From Caprimulgus europaeus (lineage: Eukaryota; Chordata; Aves; Caprimulgiformes; Caprimulgidae): DNA of 64,000 bases. The translations under genes and the position numbers were made by a program. Shown here piece by piece: positions 36,742-49,860 of this stretch (positions within the stretch are counted from its first letter, which is position 1; each line of letters starts with the position of its first letter). The stretch covers positions 8,295,054 to 8,359,053 of the forward strand of contig OU015529.1 of NCBI GenBank assembly GCA_907165065.1, in the 5' to 3' direction. The notes under the pieces are model-generated. The model saw only the letters and a program-made list of their open reading frames with translations. It was not told the DNA's origin and made no database searches.

Positions 36742-39700
36742 GTAAAAAAACAATGCGGCGGCATCGCCGGGCGCCTTGCCCGGGTGCCGGTGCTCTGCGG
36801 CGGGCGCGGCCCAGCATCCCTGCGGGCGGGGGGGGGCCTTTGTGGCTGCGTCCTCCCAGCGGGTCGCGGTCTCCCTTTCCCAGGAACGGCCCGGGAGGGA
36901 AGGGGGAGGGCTTGGGCTGGAAATCAGGCTGGAATAAATGAAGGCAGCCTTTTTAGTGAGCTGCCTGATCCACTGCTAAAGAAAGACGTGGTGGGAGAGA
37001 GCAGTGTCTGGGGTGATGCAGCCCGAGCATCCTGGCACAGCCTCGGCGGCCGGAGAGCTCCCAGCGAGGTGTAGGGATGCGATAAAACCCGAGTGGTTCC
37101 GTTTTACCACATTAAGGGGTCCACTGGTCTCTGACTTTGCAAACTTGACATATGAGCTGAGACGATCTGAATCTTGTTTTGTCTGAAACGGATTCAGTGG
37201 TTTTGGTCCGTTTGTGATTACACTGCGCCTGATAAGAACACAGCCTTTGCAGGGCAGGGGTGGTCTCTCCTTGTGTGGGAAGGGAGCTGGGGGAGGGAAG
37301 AGGGTTCCTAGGATACAAATGATAGGGGTGAATAACCCTAAGGGAACTGCAGACTCAGTCGGATTTCACTCCATCTCTGCATCCCCTCTTTCTCACTGTG
37401 TGCTGCAAAGATTTGAGGGAACTGTAATGTTGAGCCTAAGGTGCTGGCAGTAATGTGTGGGGAAACTTAAAAGGTTGAGTTTATACAGATCATAATAGGA
37501 TTTGGGGAATATTTTTTAAAAAAAATAGCTTAATTGCAGTGCAAGTGGAATAAGAGAGTCATAAGGTATCCATTTAAAAAACCCTAGAAAACAGTACTTA
37601 GAAACTAGTTGAATCTTCAAGATGACCTGTTCTACTGGATTCCCTCCCTGGCTCCCCATCTAAATGCTCTCTCAGTGCTCCCTAAGTAAAGTCTCTAATG
37701 TCTGTTTGGTTTGAAGTAACCTGTAACAATATTCTGGCATGGAGCTGACAGAGCAAAGAACAGACTGACAGATGTGTTTGTCTGTTAGATGACAGGGTAT
37801 CACATGATTTGTTTTCTGCAAAGTTGCAAGGTTAGTGCGATGAAACACTGAAATGAAGTAACTTGTGACATAGGAAGAATCTATGCAGGAAGGATTTTGT
37901 TAGAAGACTGAAGGCCATATAGTAAAGCAATGATTTGTTATGCCAGAAATCTTTATGTTCTTTCCATGCACTGGAATGCTGAAGCTGCCAGAGGCGAGGG
38001 GGCAAAAAAAAAAGATTTCAGGAATAAAAGAAGATTTAGTGAGTGGTGTTATATTGACAGTATTGAAGCTGCAGTCACTTATTGCAGCATAGTACAATGC
38101 GTAGAACAAATGTCTATATGTAAAATAGCCAAGTGTTGTGTGCAGTGCCTGCCAATCATTTTTATAGCTTTGGTTAGCACAGCATTGCGGTATCTGCAGC
38201 TTGGTTAGTGGGAGCCTGGATGGAACTGTTCATACCCCTGAGCTCTTGCATGCAAAGCTTCTCATTATACTGAGTCTAGGTGGTTTTAAAGCCGTTGGCT
38301 TATAATTGGATGATGCTGATTCAACCAACAAGTTTTCCTTTCTGGTGCTGTCACCCTGTAAGCTTTCAGTCTGAGTATTTAGTTCATTCCCACTGGGACA
38401 GCAGTTGGTGTTGAGCAGAACTGCCCTGCTCTGTACCTGCAGAGTTTCCCCAAAGCTGTAAAGAGGCCCCAAGAGGCTTTATCCTGGTCTAGATGGTGTA
38501 ACTGGGATGGCTCTCAACACTACTGTGACCAGGAGCTGGAAGAGGCTGCTATGGCCTCAGATGTCAGCTCACATTAGAGCAGCCCTTGGGAGGCCAGTTC
38601 TGTGCAGGAGGACCTGAATGCTGCCTCAGCTACAAAATACTTGGTCCCTGCATGTAAATGTCATGATTTAGGATCTGTTTTGCTCTCTGACCATGTCAGT
38701 GGTAGTTGGGGTTATATGCGAGTTGACTGGTGTCTCATCTTGTGCTCTTTTCTGCCAAATGCTTTTTTTGTTTTTGTTTTTCTTGTTGTTGTTTGAGTTG
38801 ATGTGACCTGGCTTGACCAACTTTTCCTACTTTTATGGGAATGCTGTTGAAATTTTTTAGTCCCCTTCTGGATGCCATATCTACTGTAGCGATTAAGCCT
38901 GGATTTTTTTCTTTTAAAGCTACAGGTCTGGTCAAATATTTTAAAATTTCCAGTTCTTTATTTTTCTAAGCTGGTCTGGGTGATTAGTTCCCTTCTTATT
39001 GTCCTCTATGATTTTACTTATTCTAGTTATAGTTGCATGAAACCACCATCATTTTCTTAAAAAAAATCATAAAAATAAACTTTTTACTTCAAAACAATAA
39101 CATCTAAAGGATCCCATCACCTCCATTTTCTTTACCTGAATTGGTTCTGCCTTTTGACAGTGCGTCAGATGGGTTGTCACAAGTGTTTGACTTCAAAGAG
39201 TGCACCATTTCTGGGTTGAGAAACTTCACTCTGTGGCTGTTTTAGTTTGTAGATATTGTGAAGGAGCAACTTGGCTTTTTTGGGTATTTAAAAAAAGCTG
39301 CACTGGCTCTAAGGAAATGATAAGGGAAAATATGAAAGGAATAAAACCCAATGCATTCAAATGATGCTACTTCCAAGTAGGAGAACAAGAACAGTCATGA
39401 CCTTAATTAGATATGGGTTGACATGACCTTTTTGGGGAGTTTGTATATATTCCTTTTCTTTATTTTTTTTAAGTAGAAGTTGACGTCTTCCATATGCAGC
39501 TTAGTGAAATCTTTTAGAGTATTTTGTCTATCCATAAATTACTTCAGTCGCTTACTCAGCTTCTGTATGGCACTTGCTACTTTCTATTAAACAGCTTTAC
39601 TTGTTGGGAGCAGAAATGGGTGAAACTCCAGGTTACATCCCTATTGCGCACACTTGTTCAGCTGTATTTCCCCAATGGTCAAAGAGAGAGAGACCAGGAA

Positions 39701-39988
39701 GGCTTGGAATCTGTTTCAGGAATGAGCTCTGAAGTCCAACGGTTGTGGCTGTAAACGGTGAGCTCGCTTCGCAGATGTGTTACTGAGGAGTGTGCAGCTG
39801 TTCAGTGATGTAAGGTCACAGATGTTGATGTTGGACTGAGGGAATGCTGCTGCCAAGGATGAACTTCTGTGATCTGAAATACCTGCACAGTTCACCTCTT
39901 CACTGAGGCAAATGTTCTGGCTCCTGGCTCATTGCAGTTGCCTCCTCTCATTGACCAGGCACATTTTTGGTCTTAAAAAGAATCACTT

Positions 39989-40109
39989 AATCATAGAATG
40001 GTTTGGGTTGGAAGGGACCTTAAAGCTCATCCAGTTCCAACCCCCCTGCCATGAGCAGGGACACCTTCCACTAGACCAGGTTTCTCAAAGCCTCAGCCAA
40101 CCTGGCTTA
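39989..40109 (-). mobile_element. Short CR1 LINE 3' fragment, antisense
   Basis: On the plus strand: AATCATAGAATGGTTTGGG, then TTGGAAGGGACC, CATCCAGTTCCAACCCCCCT and CACCTTCCACTAGACCAGG. This is the CR1 3' tail only, about 120 bp, inside HSPA12A intron 1. Confidence 0.92.
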
Positions 40110-42305
40110 ATGGAAGAACATTCCATTACTCTTATTACTCAAAATATGTCAGCTATGACCCATGTGCTGTACTGCTGAGAAACTTAGTAATATGCATTTC
40201 AAATAAACTAATGCAAGTTCTAAATTTTGCTGTAACTACTACTAAAGCAGTGACTTGGCAGTGTTTAAAATTAGGATGGCAGTGGTGACCTGTGTAAGTA
40301 ATGGGTAATAAAACAGGAAATGCCTTCAAAGTCTGTCTTGGAGGGATATGAGAAAGGTTTTCATGTCAATGAAAAGGAAAATGCAGTCAGTTTTAATAAA
40401 GTAAGCTAATAAATAAACTAAAATACTCAGAATATGGGTGTCAGCATTCAGGCTAGAAAGCCTTTGTTCTTTACTAAGGACTTTGCTAAGTGTCCTTACT
40501 CAGGACTGCACCAGGGTGTGTCAAGGACATCAGAGAGCAGCTTTATGGACTGCACTGATGTGCCCCGTCATCGGCACGCTGCTGTGATCTGCTTGTGTGC
40601 TTGCTGGCCCAAATCAGTAACCCTGTTGTGATGGATTTGTAGGGCTCTGGGCACATGCATCAGTTCTGAAGACATCTAAATTTACAAGAACAGTAGACCC
40701 AGAGAGAGTTTTTCTTATATCTGTTGTTTCTTCTGTCAGTAATTCCTCAGTGCCTGAGTCAGCACTCTGACTGCTCTGCAGATGCAGTTTCTGAGGAATA
40801 TTGCAAAATATTTCTAATAATTCTTTTAATTTGGAGTCCAGAAAGAAGTGTGCATGTGAATGGATTTTCATAGTAGCAATTTCATGTCATCTGAGAGAGT
40901 TTATTCACTTATTCTCTCTGAAGAAAAACTCTTTTGCAGGAGCTTACCTGACCTGCACCGGTTTCCTTGGGGAAGGAGGCAGAGGTAAAAATTATTCTCC
41001 TTGCGCTACTTCCTTCTCCCATAGGGAATAATATGGGAACACTGCTTCGATTTGTCTGTTTCTGGATACATCTTATGTTCTTAGTGCTGTTCAGACCACT
41101 AGAGTTGAAGCAGTTTCTCATGAAAGGCTTTAAAACCCTGAGCACTCCAGGTCCGCCTATCCCACAGGCGAGGCTCTATGTGTTTGTATTTACACTTTCT
41201 GTTCTCCTGTTCCCTATGAAGTCTGAAGAGTGGATATCTGGCTTTTTTACAGTGACTGGGCTATTATTCTCTGTTAAGAGATAACAACAACACTAAAATC
41301 ACAATTTCTTTAGTACATCCTTGTCACCTCCTAGTCATTGCTTGGGAAGTGCATTCCTGTGACAATTTGGTCTTGTGGATTTAATCCTCATTTGAGGACT
41401 CCTGATGCTTTCTCCATGCTTAAAGATCAAAATACCTGTGGTTACACTAGGCTGACTGGCAACTAACCCCATTCCCTGATACCAAACACATCCAACAAAT
41501 TTAACATCTCTTTCTCAAGTTTCCATGGATACCTTAGTAGAGCAGAGGCTGTAATCAGAACGGCAGGGCAGACCGTTTACAAAAGCTTTCAGTATTGTCA
41601 TTATGGGACTGCTGCATTCAAAAATCAACCTTTTGTAGTAGCTCTCTTGCTTACTCAGCTATGCTCCTGATAGATTTTAGCCGTAGGAACTCCTCTGCAG
41701 GCCATACCATCTGCTCGTCACCGTGACACTGTAACTTTTCAGTTGGTTGTCTGGCTGGTCACTGTTGGTCTCTGTGTGATGTGTGTGCATAGTCATGGCA
41801 TTTGAGTATCAGCCAGAGAGGTGCTAGGGTAAAAACCTCTGGAAATGGGTCTTGGTCAGTGACTGCCTGATTTTGTGATCCACTCTTCACATCTTAAATA
41901 TCTACCTTCTTCTCTCCACAGCTTGTCTCCTCACAAGGTATTTTCCTTTAAGCCTAAGAGCTGATCCGTTTTCTAGATCATAAAATAAAAAGAACAAAGA
42001 AACACAAAGTTATTTTTGATTTAGTTATGAAGCGTCACTCAGAAGCTAAATCAATAGCCATAGACTATGGATTCACATATGACTTTGCTAATAAATTAGC
42101 AAATTTGACACAATGTCACAATGTTTTGCAGTTTTGTAACTAATTTCTTTTTTTTCCCATCTTTGAACAAAAACAGATTTAGTAGCCTTGAAGAATATCA
42201 AAGGATTTATATGTAGCATCACTCATACTGACTACTCTGAGAAGCAATAGTTATTCTAGTTTAGCTATTCTTTTTATCCAGTCTCCCTCTTTCTTTTTTT
42301 TTTTT

Positions 42306-42328
42306 GGGTGGGGGGGAGGGGAGAGGGG
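42306..42328 (+). other. G-quadruplex-type tract in intron 1
   Basis: Four G runs (GGG, G7, GGGG, GGGG) separated by loops of 1, 1 and 3 nt on the strand transcribed as HSPA12A pre-mRNA. Confidence 0.6.
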
Positions 42329-44908
42329 TGGAGAGTGTGTAAGGGAGATTTGTTTTGTCTTTTTGTCAAGACTCTAAAAACGTTTGAATTGTATTTAGGA
42401 TTCTTGAAGACTGTCAATATGAAGAAGACAAACATTTTAAAGTATTTTTCCCAATTCATGTTTTAAGAAAAAGGAGTCACTGCGTTAATCTAGCTTGATG
42501 CATTGCAAGATGCTTCAAGAATCTAGCAATGCTTGGTAATTAAATTAGCTTATTGCCTTCTGAGTAAACAAGTACCCCCAAATTGTTCTTTTGATGTGTG
42601 CTGGACACACAATCTGGAAAAGCTGAACAGTATATATTTTTTTTTCACTCTTTGAATAATATTCCTTTGAACATCTTGATCTAGAAAGGTAAATCTAAGA
42701 TTGCATTGTTTTCAGGATATAATTGCATTTTGAGATGGTTCTTAAGTAGGAACTTGCAGTAAAATAGGGATTTTTTATAACTGTAATATTTTAACCTTGC
42801 TTTTTTGAAAGAAAAAAAAACAACCCAACCAATCAGCCCACCCTTGTCTGATAAATGCTGTTTTTCCCAAAGAAAGTGATTAGCATCAGGAATGTTCTGT
42901 TTTATAAGTGTGGTACTGGGAATTAGAGCATAATCTTATTAGTGTTATTCCTGACAACCATGCAGTAAACCAAGTAGATGAGGCAGATGATGACAGATGT
43001 GATGGTGAAGGAGAAGCAGCAGGAAACCTTTTCTAGGAAGGTATATTTTCACAGAAACTAGGTTCTGTGTTTTGTTTTCTGTTCCTTATGTCTTTCTGTT
43101 TGGAAGCAAGGAGAGAGAAGATGAGAGATATAAGGCAACAGTGCTTGCAGAGAGGCAAATAGTGCCAGGCAGCCTGAAGAAAGCAAGTTCAAAGAGGTTG
43201 TTGAAGAAAGTGAAGGTTAGTTAGTGTGTCTTAAAGGTGTTTATTACAGAACTGTATCTGTGGAACATGTAGAAAGGTCCCGGAGAGTTGTCTTCTGCAA
43301 CTTTATGCTGCAAAATGCGTTGCTAACCCACCTTTATCACAACATGCAGCCTGCCCTCTCCGATGTGTAAACGAGGATCAGTTTTGTCTTTCCTGGCAGT
43401 AGTGGATCTGTATGGAAGAACTGTAATCCAAGAAGAGATAGATCACTGTAAGGTGCCACTGGTGAGTTCCCCAAGCCCCAGGCTCTGAGATGTGAGCAGG
43501 TTCTGAGTCAATGGGAACCGCCTCAGGACTGGGAGGGAAGAGGGAGCTGATGGATCGCAAAAGCCGGAAAGCACTCGGGTCACTCAAGGTGGAACTGGGT
43601 TTAAGACTACAGGGTAGATGGTGGATGGTTTTGAGTTTAAGGCAGCTTTAAGGTAGACTTAACTATTGGTAAGGACCTGACTGAAATTTTACAGACCCAG
43701 TTGTGAAGTGTGCATGGGAGCGTAATAGATCTATTTTAGTCCAACCTGCCAAGCATTAGCGAGGTCAGATCAAATCTGGGTAAAATAGTTTAGCCTACAT
43801 CCTGTCGAAAAGAGGAGAAGTGAGCATAACCCACATGGCATTTTCAGAAGGTTATTGCAAGTTCTTGTGTGTTTCTTTCATCTTAGTTTAAGTTCACAGA
43901 AAATAAGTGGTGTCTTCTGGTTTCCCTTTGCTGGTGAGTTGCAGAAAAATGAATATTACCCACAAAGTGAGTGATGGGGTGAACCTGGGGTTGTTTTTTG
44001 ATACTCTTAACAGTAATGTTAAAACCTTAAATTATCTTAGAAAGCTTGATAGCATAGTGGAAAAGTAATTCCTCCAGTCAAAGTATAATTGTTGTGGGAG
44101 GCAATGTTGAAGTATAAGTGAAAAAGGTCAAAGTTGTAATGAGGAACTTGTCTTATTTTTAGAATTTTATGGAAAGAATTGGGAGATTTTTTTACTTAGG
44201 AAATCACTGTGCTCTAATTGGTATCAGTGTGATGAATGCTAGCTCTTTGAGTGACCAATAATTATGAAAGGGTATCAGGAAACTTGGATTTGTATCAGAG
44301 ATTAGCTATGGCTGTATTCAGAGAAGGGAAGTGTATTGCAGTCGTTAACAAACCAGCTGGATGCCTACCGGCATTTTAAAACAAAGAACTCTGATTCCAT
44401 TGGTGGTAATAGCAGTGGGATCATTGGTTTCAGTAGGAACAGAAGGTTCCTACTTCTGATATGAAATGTGAGATCTTTTTATTAAGCATAAGTGTATTTT
44501 GAGAGATTTTTTTTTTTGTATCTGCTTCTCCCCGTCTCTATTTCTTTGTTGTTCTATAATTATTTTCAAAGGCCGTCTTTGTATTTGCATTAAAATGCTC
44601 TATGTTGTCGTATTACATTTGGAAACTGTGACATTTTGTTCTTAATGCAAAGCAAAATCTCAGCAATAGGAAAAGCTGAATAAGGTTTTCTCCACCAATG
44701 CTGCAGTTACCAGCTAATAGCAATATGGTAAACCCTTCTTTTCCTCTTGGACAAACATCATGGGCAAGCTTTGCTTGCAGCAAAATTGTTATTGATGCTC
44801 CAAATGATATACAATGTTTTAAATGAAAAAAGAATGTTTTTAATTCCATTCCTCTATTGCCTGATGGGTACCCTATGCCCATATTTCACTCGGTACATCC
44901 TCTTTAAA

Positions 44909-44928
44909 AATAATAATAATAATAATAA
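44909..44928. repeat. AAT trinucleotide microsatellite
   Basis: About six AAT units with A-rich flanks, in intron 1 of HSPA12A. Confidence 0.8.
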
Positions 44929-47243
44929 AAATAATCCAAAGATACTGACTGAATGGAAAATGAAGAATTTGGCCAAGATTTTGGTGTGACCGGCAACCTG
45001 ACTGAGAGGGATCATAGCTACATATAGCAATCATTCTCACCAGCTGCTGGATGGCTGGAAATTCCAGAAAAATGGCCATCAGATATGTGCAAGTGTTTGA
45101 TCTGTAAAAATGATCAGTGTGTGCACGGTAACTTGGATTTATTGGAGCCATAAAGATTGGCTGTAATAGTGGCATTTTTAGTAGCTCTAATGCATCCTGA
45201 TTTAGCCTGTGCATCTGGTTCATCGGTCTACAAATAACAGATTTGACATGTGGAACAGTGGATCTACATTATACAAATCAATGAGAGTTATTGTAGCTTT
45301 CCTTTTGAGGCAGAGTTGTGCTGCAGGCGTACTCAGTTGGGAATTTGGGAGAGCCTGGAAAAGGGTGTGGTATGTAGGTGTTCCCAGTGGGTCCTCCAAC
45401 TCAGCCAGAGGTTCAGATCTGCACAATGAATGGAATTAATTGCATTATGGATTGGAAAAAAAAAAAAAACAAACCCAAAAAAACCAACTTATTATGGTGA
45501 AAGCATTTCTTAAAATGCTAGGAGTATGATCTGAAATAGGGAATGGTGTTGATCTTATTGTTGATTCAGAAAATCATGAGAAGAGTTTAATTGGCAAGTG
45601 TTGGGTTTGTGGCCACTCTGGCAGAATAGAAATAGAAATGAACTTAAGAGATGTTGATTGGGATGTAACATACACACTAGTGTTCAGGCATGTTCCTCCA
45701 GAGAGGTCATTTCATAGTGATGCTGCCTATTTTCTGGTTTGCAAAACAGCTCTAAGATACAGACCATGATGAGTCCCTTTCACCGTCACTTGGAAGTGAG
45801 GTCTGTGAAGATTCGGAGAGTACACTTCTCTCATGGCCAAGCCTTCTCTTTTGTAGGTAGTGCAGACTGTGCCTGAAAAGGTCCACATTGGGGTTTCTGG
45901 TGGGAGAGTTGGGGCTTGACACCTTATTTCTTCTTCCCCCCCCCCTTTTTTTTTAAGTTGTTTTTTTTCTATACGCTAAACTGGTGACACGAGCTATATT
46001 CAGAAATTTCTCCCCTTCCCTGACTTGATTGCATTTCTGTACTCCATGCTGTTGAGCAGCATATCCTCCTTCCTGAATTCCTACTTTTCCTTGTTAAATT
46101 CTTACTTAGAGACAATGCATGCTTGCAAAAACTTTAGCTGATCTGCCGTCTGTGTTATTTGGGCTTCAGGGAACCTTCTGTTAGCAGAGAATCCACTGCT
46201 ATGGCATGCTGCTTTGCTCTTGAAATTAACAATTTCCTTAATATGTGAAGCAAAAAATTTTGTTGGTGCCTGGTGTAGCTGAATTATATAAGGTTAAATA
46301 TTTAATAAAAACTGAATTTAATACAAAAAAGAAGATTTTGTGTTGCTGCTGAAAAACATTTTGTTCCAGGACCACCTTAGTGAGTTGTGACTGCGAGGTT
46401 TTGTGGTCATCTTTTGTAAAGCAGGTTAAAGCCCGGTGTCTTAAATCTGATTATCTGGGACCATAGTGGTCCACATCTGATACTTTCAGTGGTTCACTAA
46501 GACTCATTTATCTGGTCCTGAATAGGAATGTGTGTCAGGGCCTCCCAAATATTCAGGACAGACGAATAGTCTTCCAGAGAAGATCGGAGAAGATTATTCT
46601 TTCTAATTAAATAATGAGCTTGGTCCTGCTCTCTAGATCTCTTAGAAAATCAGGTTCAGCTGAACATGCTATTAGTCAAATGTTCACACCTCATCAGCTA
46701 ATTTTTATAAATGCTGTGGACTTTGCTTTTACTCTGTATTCTGTGACACTTAAAGGTTAATCCTTTGTTGCATTTTGTCGTCAGCAAAGTTGGAAAACTA
46801 GAATGTGGCTGATCATTTACTGAAAACCAGAACAGCTAAACTGATTAGCTATTACAGGAAACTGCAGAGAATAAACTCTTGCATATGCTTAGATGAAAAC
46901 AAGAAAGAATTTAGATTAAATCTGCTAAACCAGCAATTGCAGCTAATAAGATAATGGACATGAATTGTTATTAATACAGTATTTGCTGATCTCATAATTT
47001 CACGAGTTCTGTAATTGTTTGGGAATTTGCAAATTTTCATCTTGAAAGTGCACTGGATGTTCTCTGGTAATTGCTTATGTTAGCAGTAAAGTCAGAAATT
47101 GTAGTGATGCAGTCAAATTTATTCTATAGACATTTAGTTAAATTATCAAAACCCCCGATACAAACAGTCATATTTCAGGTTAATGATTAGAAGCATCAAT
47201 GTTCTCATACTGTTGTACATGGGTAAATGAAAGGATTTCTCTT

Positions 47244-48855
47244 CACAGAATCACAGAATCACAGAATATTAGGGATTGGAAGGGACCTCGAAAGATCATC
47301 TAGTCCAATCCCCCTGCCGGAGCAGGAACACCTAGATGAGTTCGCACAGGAAGGCGTCCAGGCGGGTCTTGAATGTCTCCAGAGAAGGAGACTCCACAAC
47401 CTCCCTGGGCAGCCTGTTCCAGTGCTCTGTCACCCTTACTGTAAAGAAGTTCTTTCTCAAGTTTAAGCGGAACCTCCTGTGTTCCAGCTTACACCCATTG
47501 CCCCTTGTCCTATCATTGGTCATCACTGCAAAGAGCCTGGCCCCATCCTCCTGACACTCACCATTCAAATATTTATAAACATTAATCAGGTCCCCCCTCA
47601 GCCTCCTCTTCTCCAAGCTAAAGAGCCCCAGCTCCCTCAGCCTTTCCTCATAAGGGAGATGTTCCACTCCCTTAATCATTTTGGTGGCTCTTCGCTGGAC
47701 TCTCTCAAGCAGCTCCCTGTCCTTCTTGAACTGTGGGGCCCAGAACTGGACACAATATTCCAGATGTGGCCTCACCAGGGCAGAGTAAAGAGGAAGAAGA
47801 ACCTCTCTTGACCTACTGACTACACCCCTTCTAATGCACCCCAGGATGCCATTGGCCTTCCTGGCCACAAGGGCACAGTGCTGGCTCATGGTCATCCTGC
47901 TGTCCACCAGGACTCCCAGATCCCTTTCCCCTTCACTGCTCTCTAGGAGATCATTTCCTAACCTATACTGGAACCTGGGGTTGTTCCTGCCCAGGTGCAA
48001 CACCCTACACTTGCCCTTATTATATTTCATCAAATTTTTCCCTGCCCAGCTCTCCAGCCTGTCCAGGTCTCTCTGGATGGCAGCACAGCCTTCTGGAGTG
48101 TCAGCCACTCCTCCCAGCTTGGTATCATCAGCAAACTTGCTGACAGTGCACTCAATTCCCTCATCCAGGTCATTTATGAATATATTGAATAATACTGGTC
48201 CTAGTACTGACCCCTGAGGGACTCCACTAGACACAGGTCTCCAACTAGACTCCGCCCCATTGACCACTACTCTCTGGCTTCTTCCCACCAGCCAGTTAGT
48301 AATCCATCTCACTACCTGCTCATCTAATCCACACTTCCTCAATTTATCAGCGAGGATGCTGTGGGAGACCGTGTCAAATGCCTTGCTGAAATCAAGATAG
48401 ACCACATCCACTGCTCTACCATCATCCAGCCACCTGGTCGTGTTTTCATAAAAGTCTAGAAGGTTGGTCAAGCACGACTTCCCCTTGGTGAAGCCGTGCT
48501 GACTGCCCCTAATGACTCTCTTATCCTTGATATGCCTAGAGATGGCACCAAGGATAAGTCGTTCCATCACCTTTCCAGGGATGGAGGTGAGGCTGACCGG
48601 TCTGTAGTTACCCGGGTCCTCCTTCTTGCCCTTTTTGAAGATTGGAGTGACATTTGCCTTCCTCCAGTCCTCAGGCACCTCTCCCGTTCCCCACGACTTA
48701 GCAAAGATGATGGAGAGCGGTCTAGCAATGACCTCAGCCAGCTCCCTCAACACTCGTGGATGCATCCCATCTGGACCCATGGACTTATGGATGTCCAGGT
48801 TGCTTAATTGGTCCCTGACCCAATCCTCATCAACTGAGGCAATCTTCTCTCAAGA
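47244..48855 (-). mobile_element. CR1 LINE, 5'-truncated, with long intact reverse-transcriptase frame
   Basis: A CR1 retrotransposon about 1.6 kb long, antisense to HSPA12A in intron 1. Its minus-strand frame is uninterrupted from a methionine at 48780 to a stop at 47332 (482 codons) and stays in frame upstream to about 48850. Reverse-transcriptase landmarks are intact: motif A DFSKAFD (about residues 130-136), [13 protein letters not shown] (about 186-198) and motif C FADD (about 216-219). The CR1 carboxy-terminal region follows ([20 protein letters not shown]). Three CACAGAAT-type terminal repeats mark the 3' end at 47244-47267. The upstream half of ORF2 (endonuclease) and ORF1 are missing, so the copy cannot move by itself, but the intact frame implies a recent insertion. 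Confidence 0.96.
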
Positions 48856-49290
48856 AGTTTTCACCATATGTAGAAGATTATTTTAAATATTGATATATTT
48901 GAAAACATACTATAATTTGGATTCTAAATCAGATTCTTCCATTTGTTTTAGCATGCAAATTGTCAAGAATCAAATGTTTATTTAACTCATACTGTTTAGC
49001 TATATGTTTTTTTAATAGCGTGTAGTTTGACACAGATAGAGATCTTTGGTAAACATAGGAGATAAAGCTGGAACTTGAGCTATGTGGGACACTACTTGAT
49101 TGTGTTTTTTCTTTACAGAAGCCTTAATAAGTTATCCTGCTTTTAAGTACCATTCCAAATACCATGATGCTATCCCTGATACTTTTAGATTTGTTAAGAA
49201 GAGGCATTTACTCATAAAGGCTAGATTTCCTTTTTTATTGCATGATTGCAAATCAAGTTCCTTGCAACCCTTTTTCCATTCTCTGGCTTA

Positions 49291-49860
49291 TAGAATCATG
49301 GAATAGTTTGGGTTGGAAGGGATCCTAAAGATCATCCAGTTCCAACCCCCCTGCCATCAGCAGGGACACCTTCCACTAGACCAGATTGCTCAAAGCCTCA
49401 TCCAACCTGGCCTTGAACACTTCCAGGGAGGAGCACCTACAGCTTCTCTGGACAACCTGTGCCAGTGTCTGAACACCCTCACAGTGAAGAATTTCTTCCC
49501 AAGACCCCTTCTAAACCTGCTCTCTTTCAGTTTAAAGCCATTACCCTTGTTCTATCACTACCTGTCCTTGTAAGGTCCCTCCCCAGCTTTCTTGTAGGTC
49601 CTTTCAGGTACTGGAAGGCCTCTAGAAGGTCTCCCCGAAGCCTTCTCTTCTCCAGGCTGAACAGCCCCAACTGTCTCAGCCTGTCCTCACAGCAGAGGTG
49701 CTCCAGCCCTCGGATCATCCTTGTGGCCTCCTCTGGACTCGTTCTAACAGGTCCATGCCTCTCTTGTGTTGGGGGCTCCAGAACTGGATGCAGTACTCCA
49801 GGTGGGGCCTTATGAGAGTGGAGTAGAGGAGGAGAATCACCTCCCTTGACCTGCTGGCTT
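49291..49860 (-). mobile_element. CR1 LINE 3' fragment, antisense
   Basis: Plus-strand view begins TAGAATCATGGAATAGTTTG, then the CATCCAGTTCCAACCCCCCT tail and CTGGCCTTGAACACTTCCAG. The ORF2 carboxy-terminal part follows in broken frames (for example CTGAACAGCCCCAACTGTCT). It is truncated near 49860, about 430 bp from the larger CR1 copy. Confidence 0.93.

Larger units (their letters stand above)
35690..36910 (+). promoter_or_regulatory. HSPA12A: CpG island promoter of HSPA12A
   Basis: This is an abrupt GC- and CpG-rich block in an otherwise AT-rich window, and it encloses the first coding exon. There is no TATA box at a sensible distance. GGGCGG and GGGGAGGGG boxes suited to Sp/KLF factors occur around 35958-35970, and a TGACGT half-CRE lies at 36677-36682. 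This fits a dispersed-start, TATA-less vertebrate promoter. The transcription start is not visible but should lie upstream of 36183. Long open frames on both strands inside the island reflect GC richness and are not genes. Confidence 0.85.

Noticed and set aside
36541..37074. 177-codon plus-strand open frame after exon 1
   Set aside because: Mostly translation of the 34-bp GC repeat and G-rich sequence. Only its 36676-36741 part was kept, as a possible alternative first exon.
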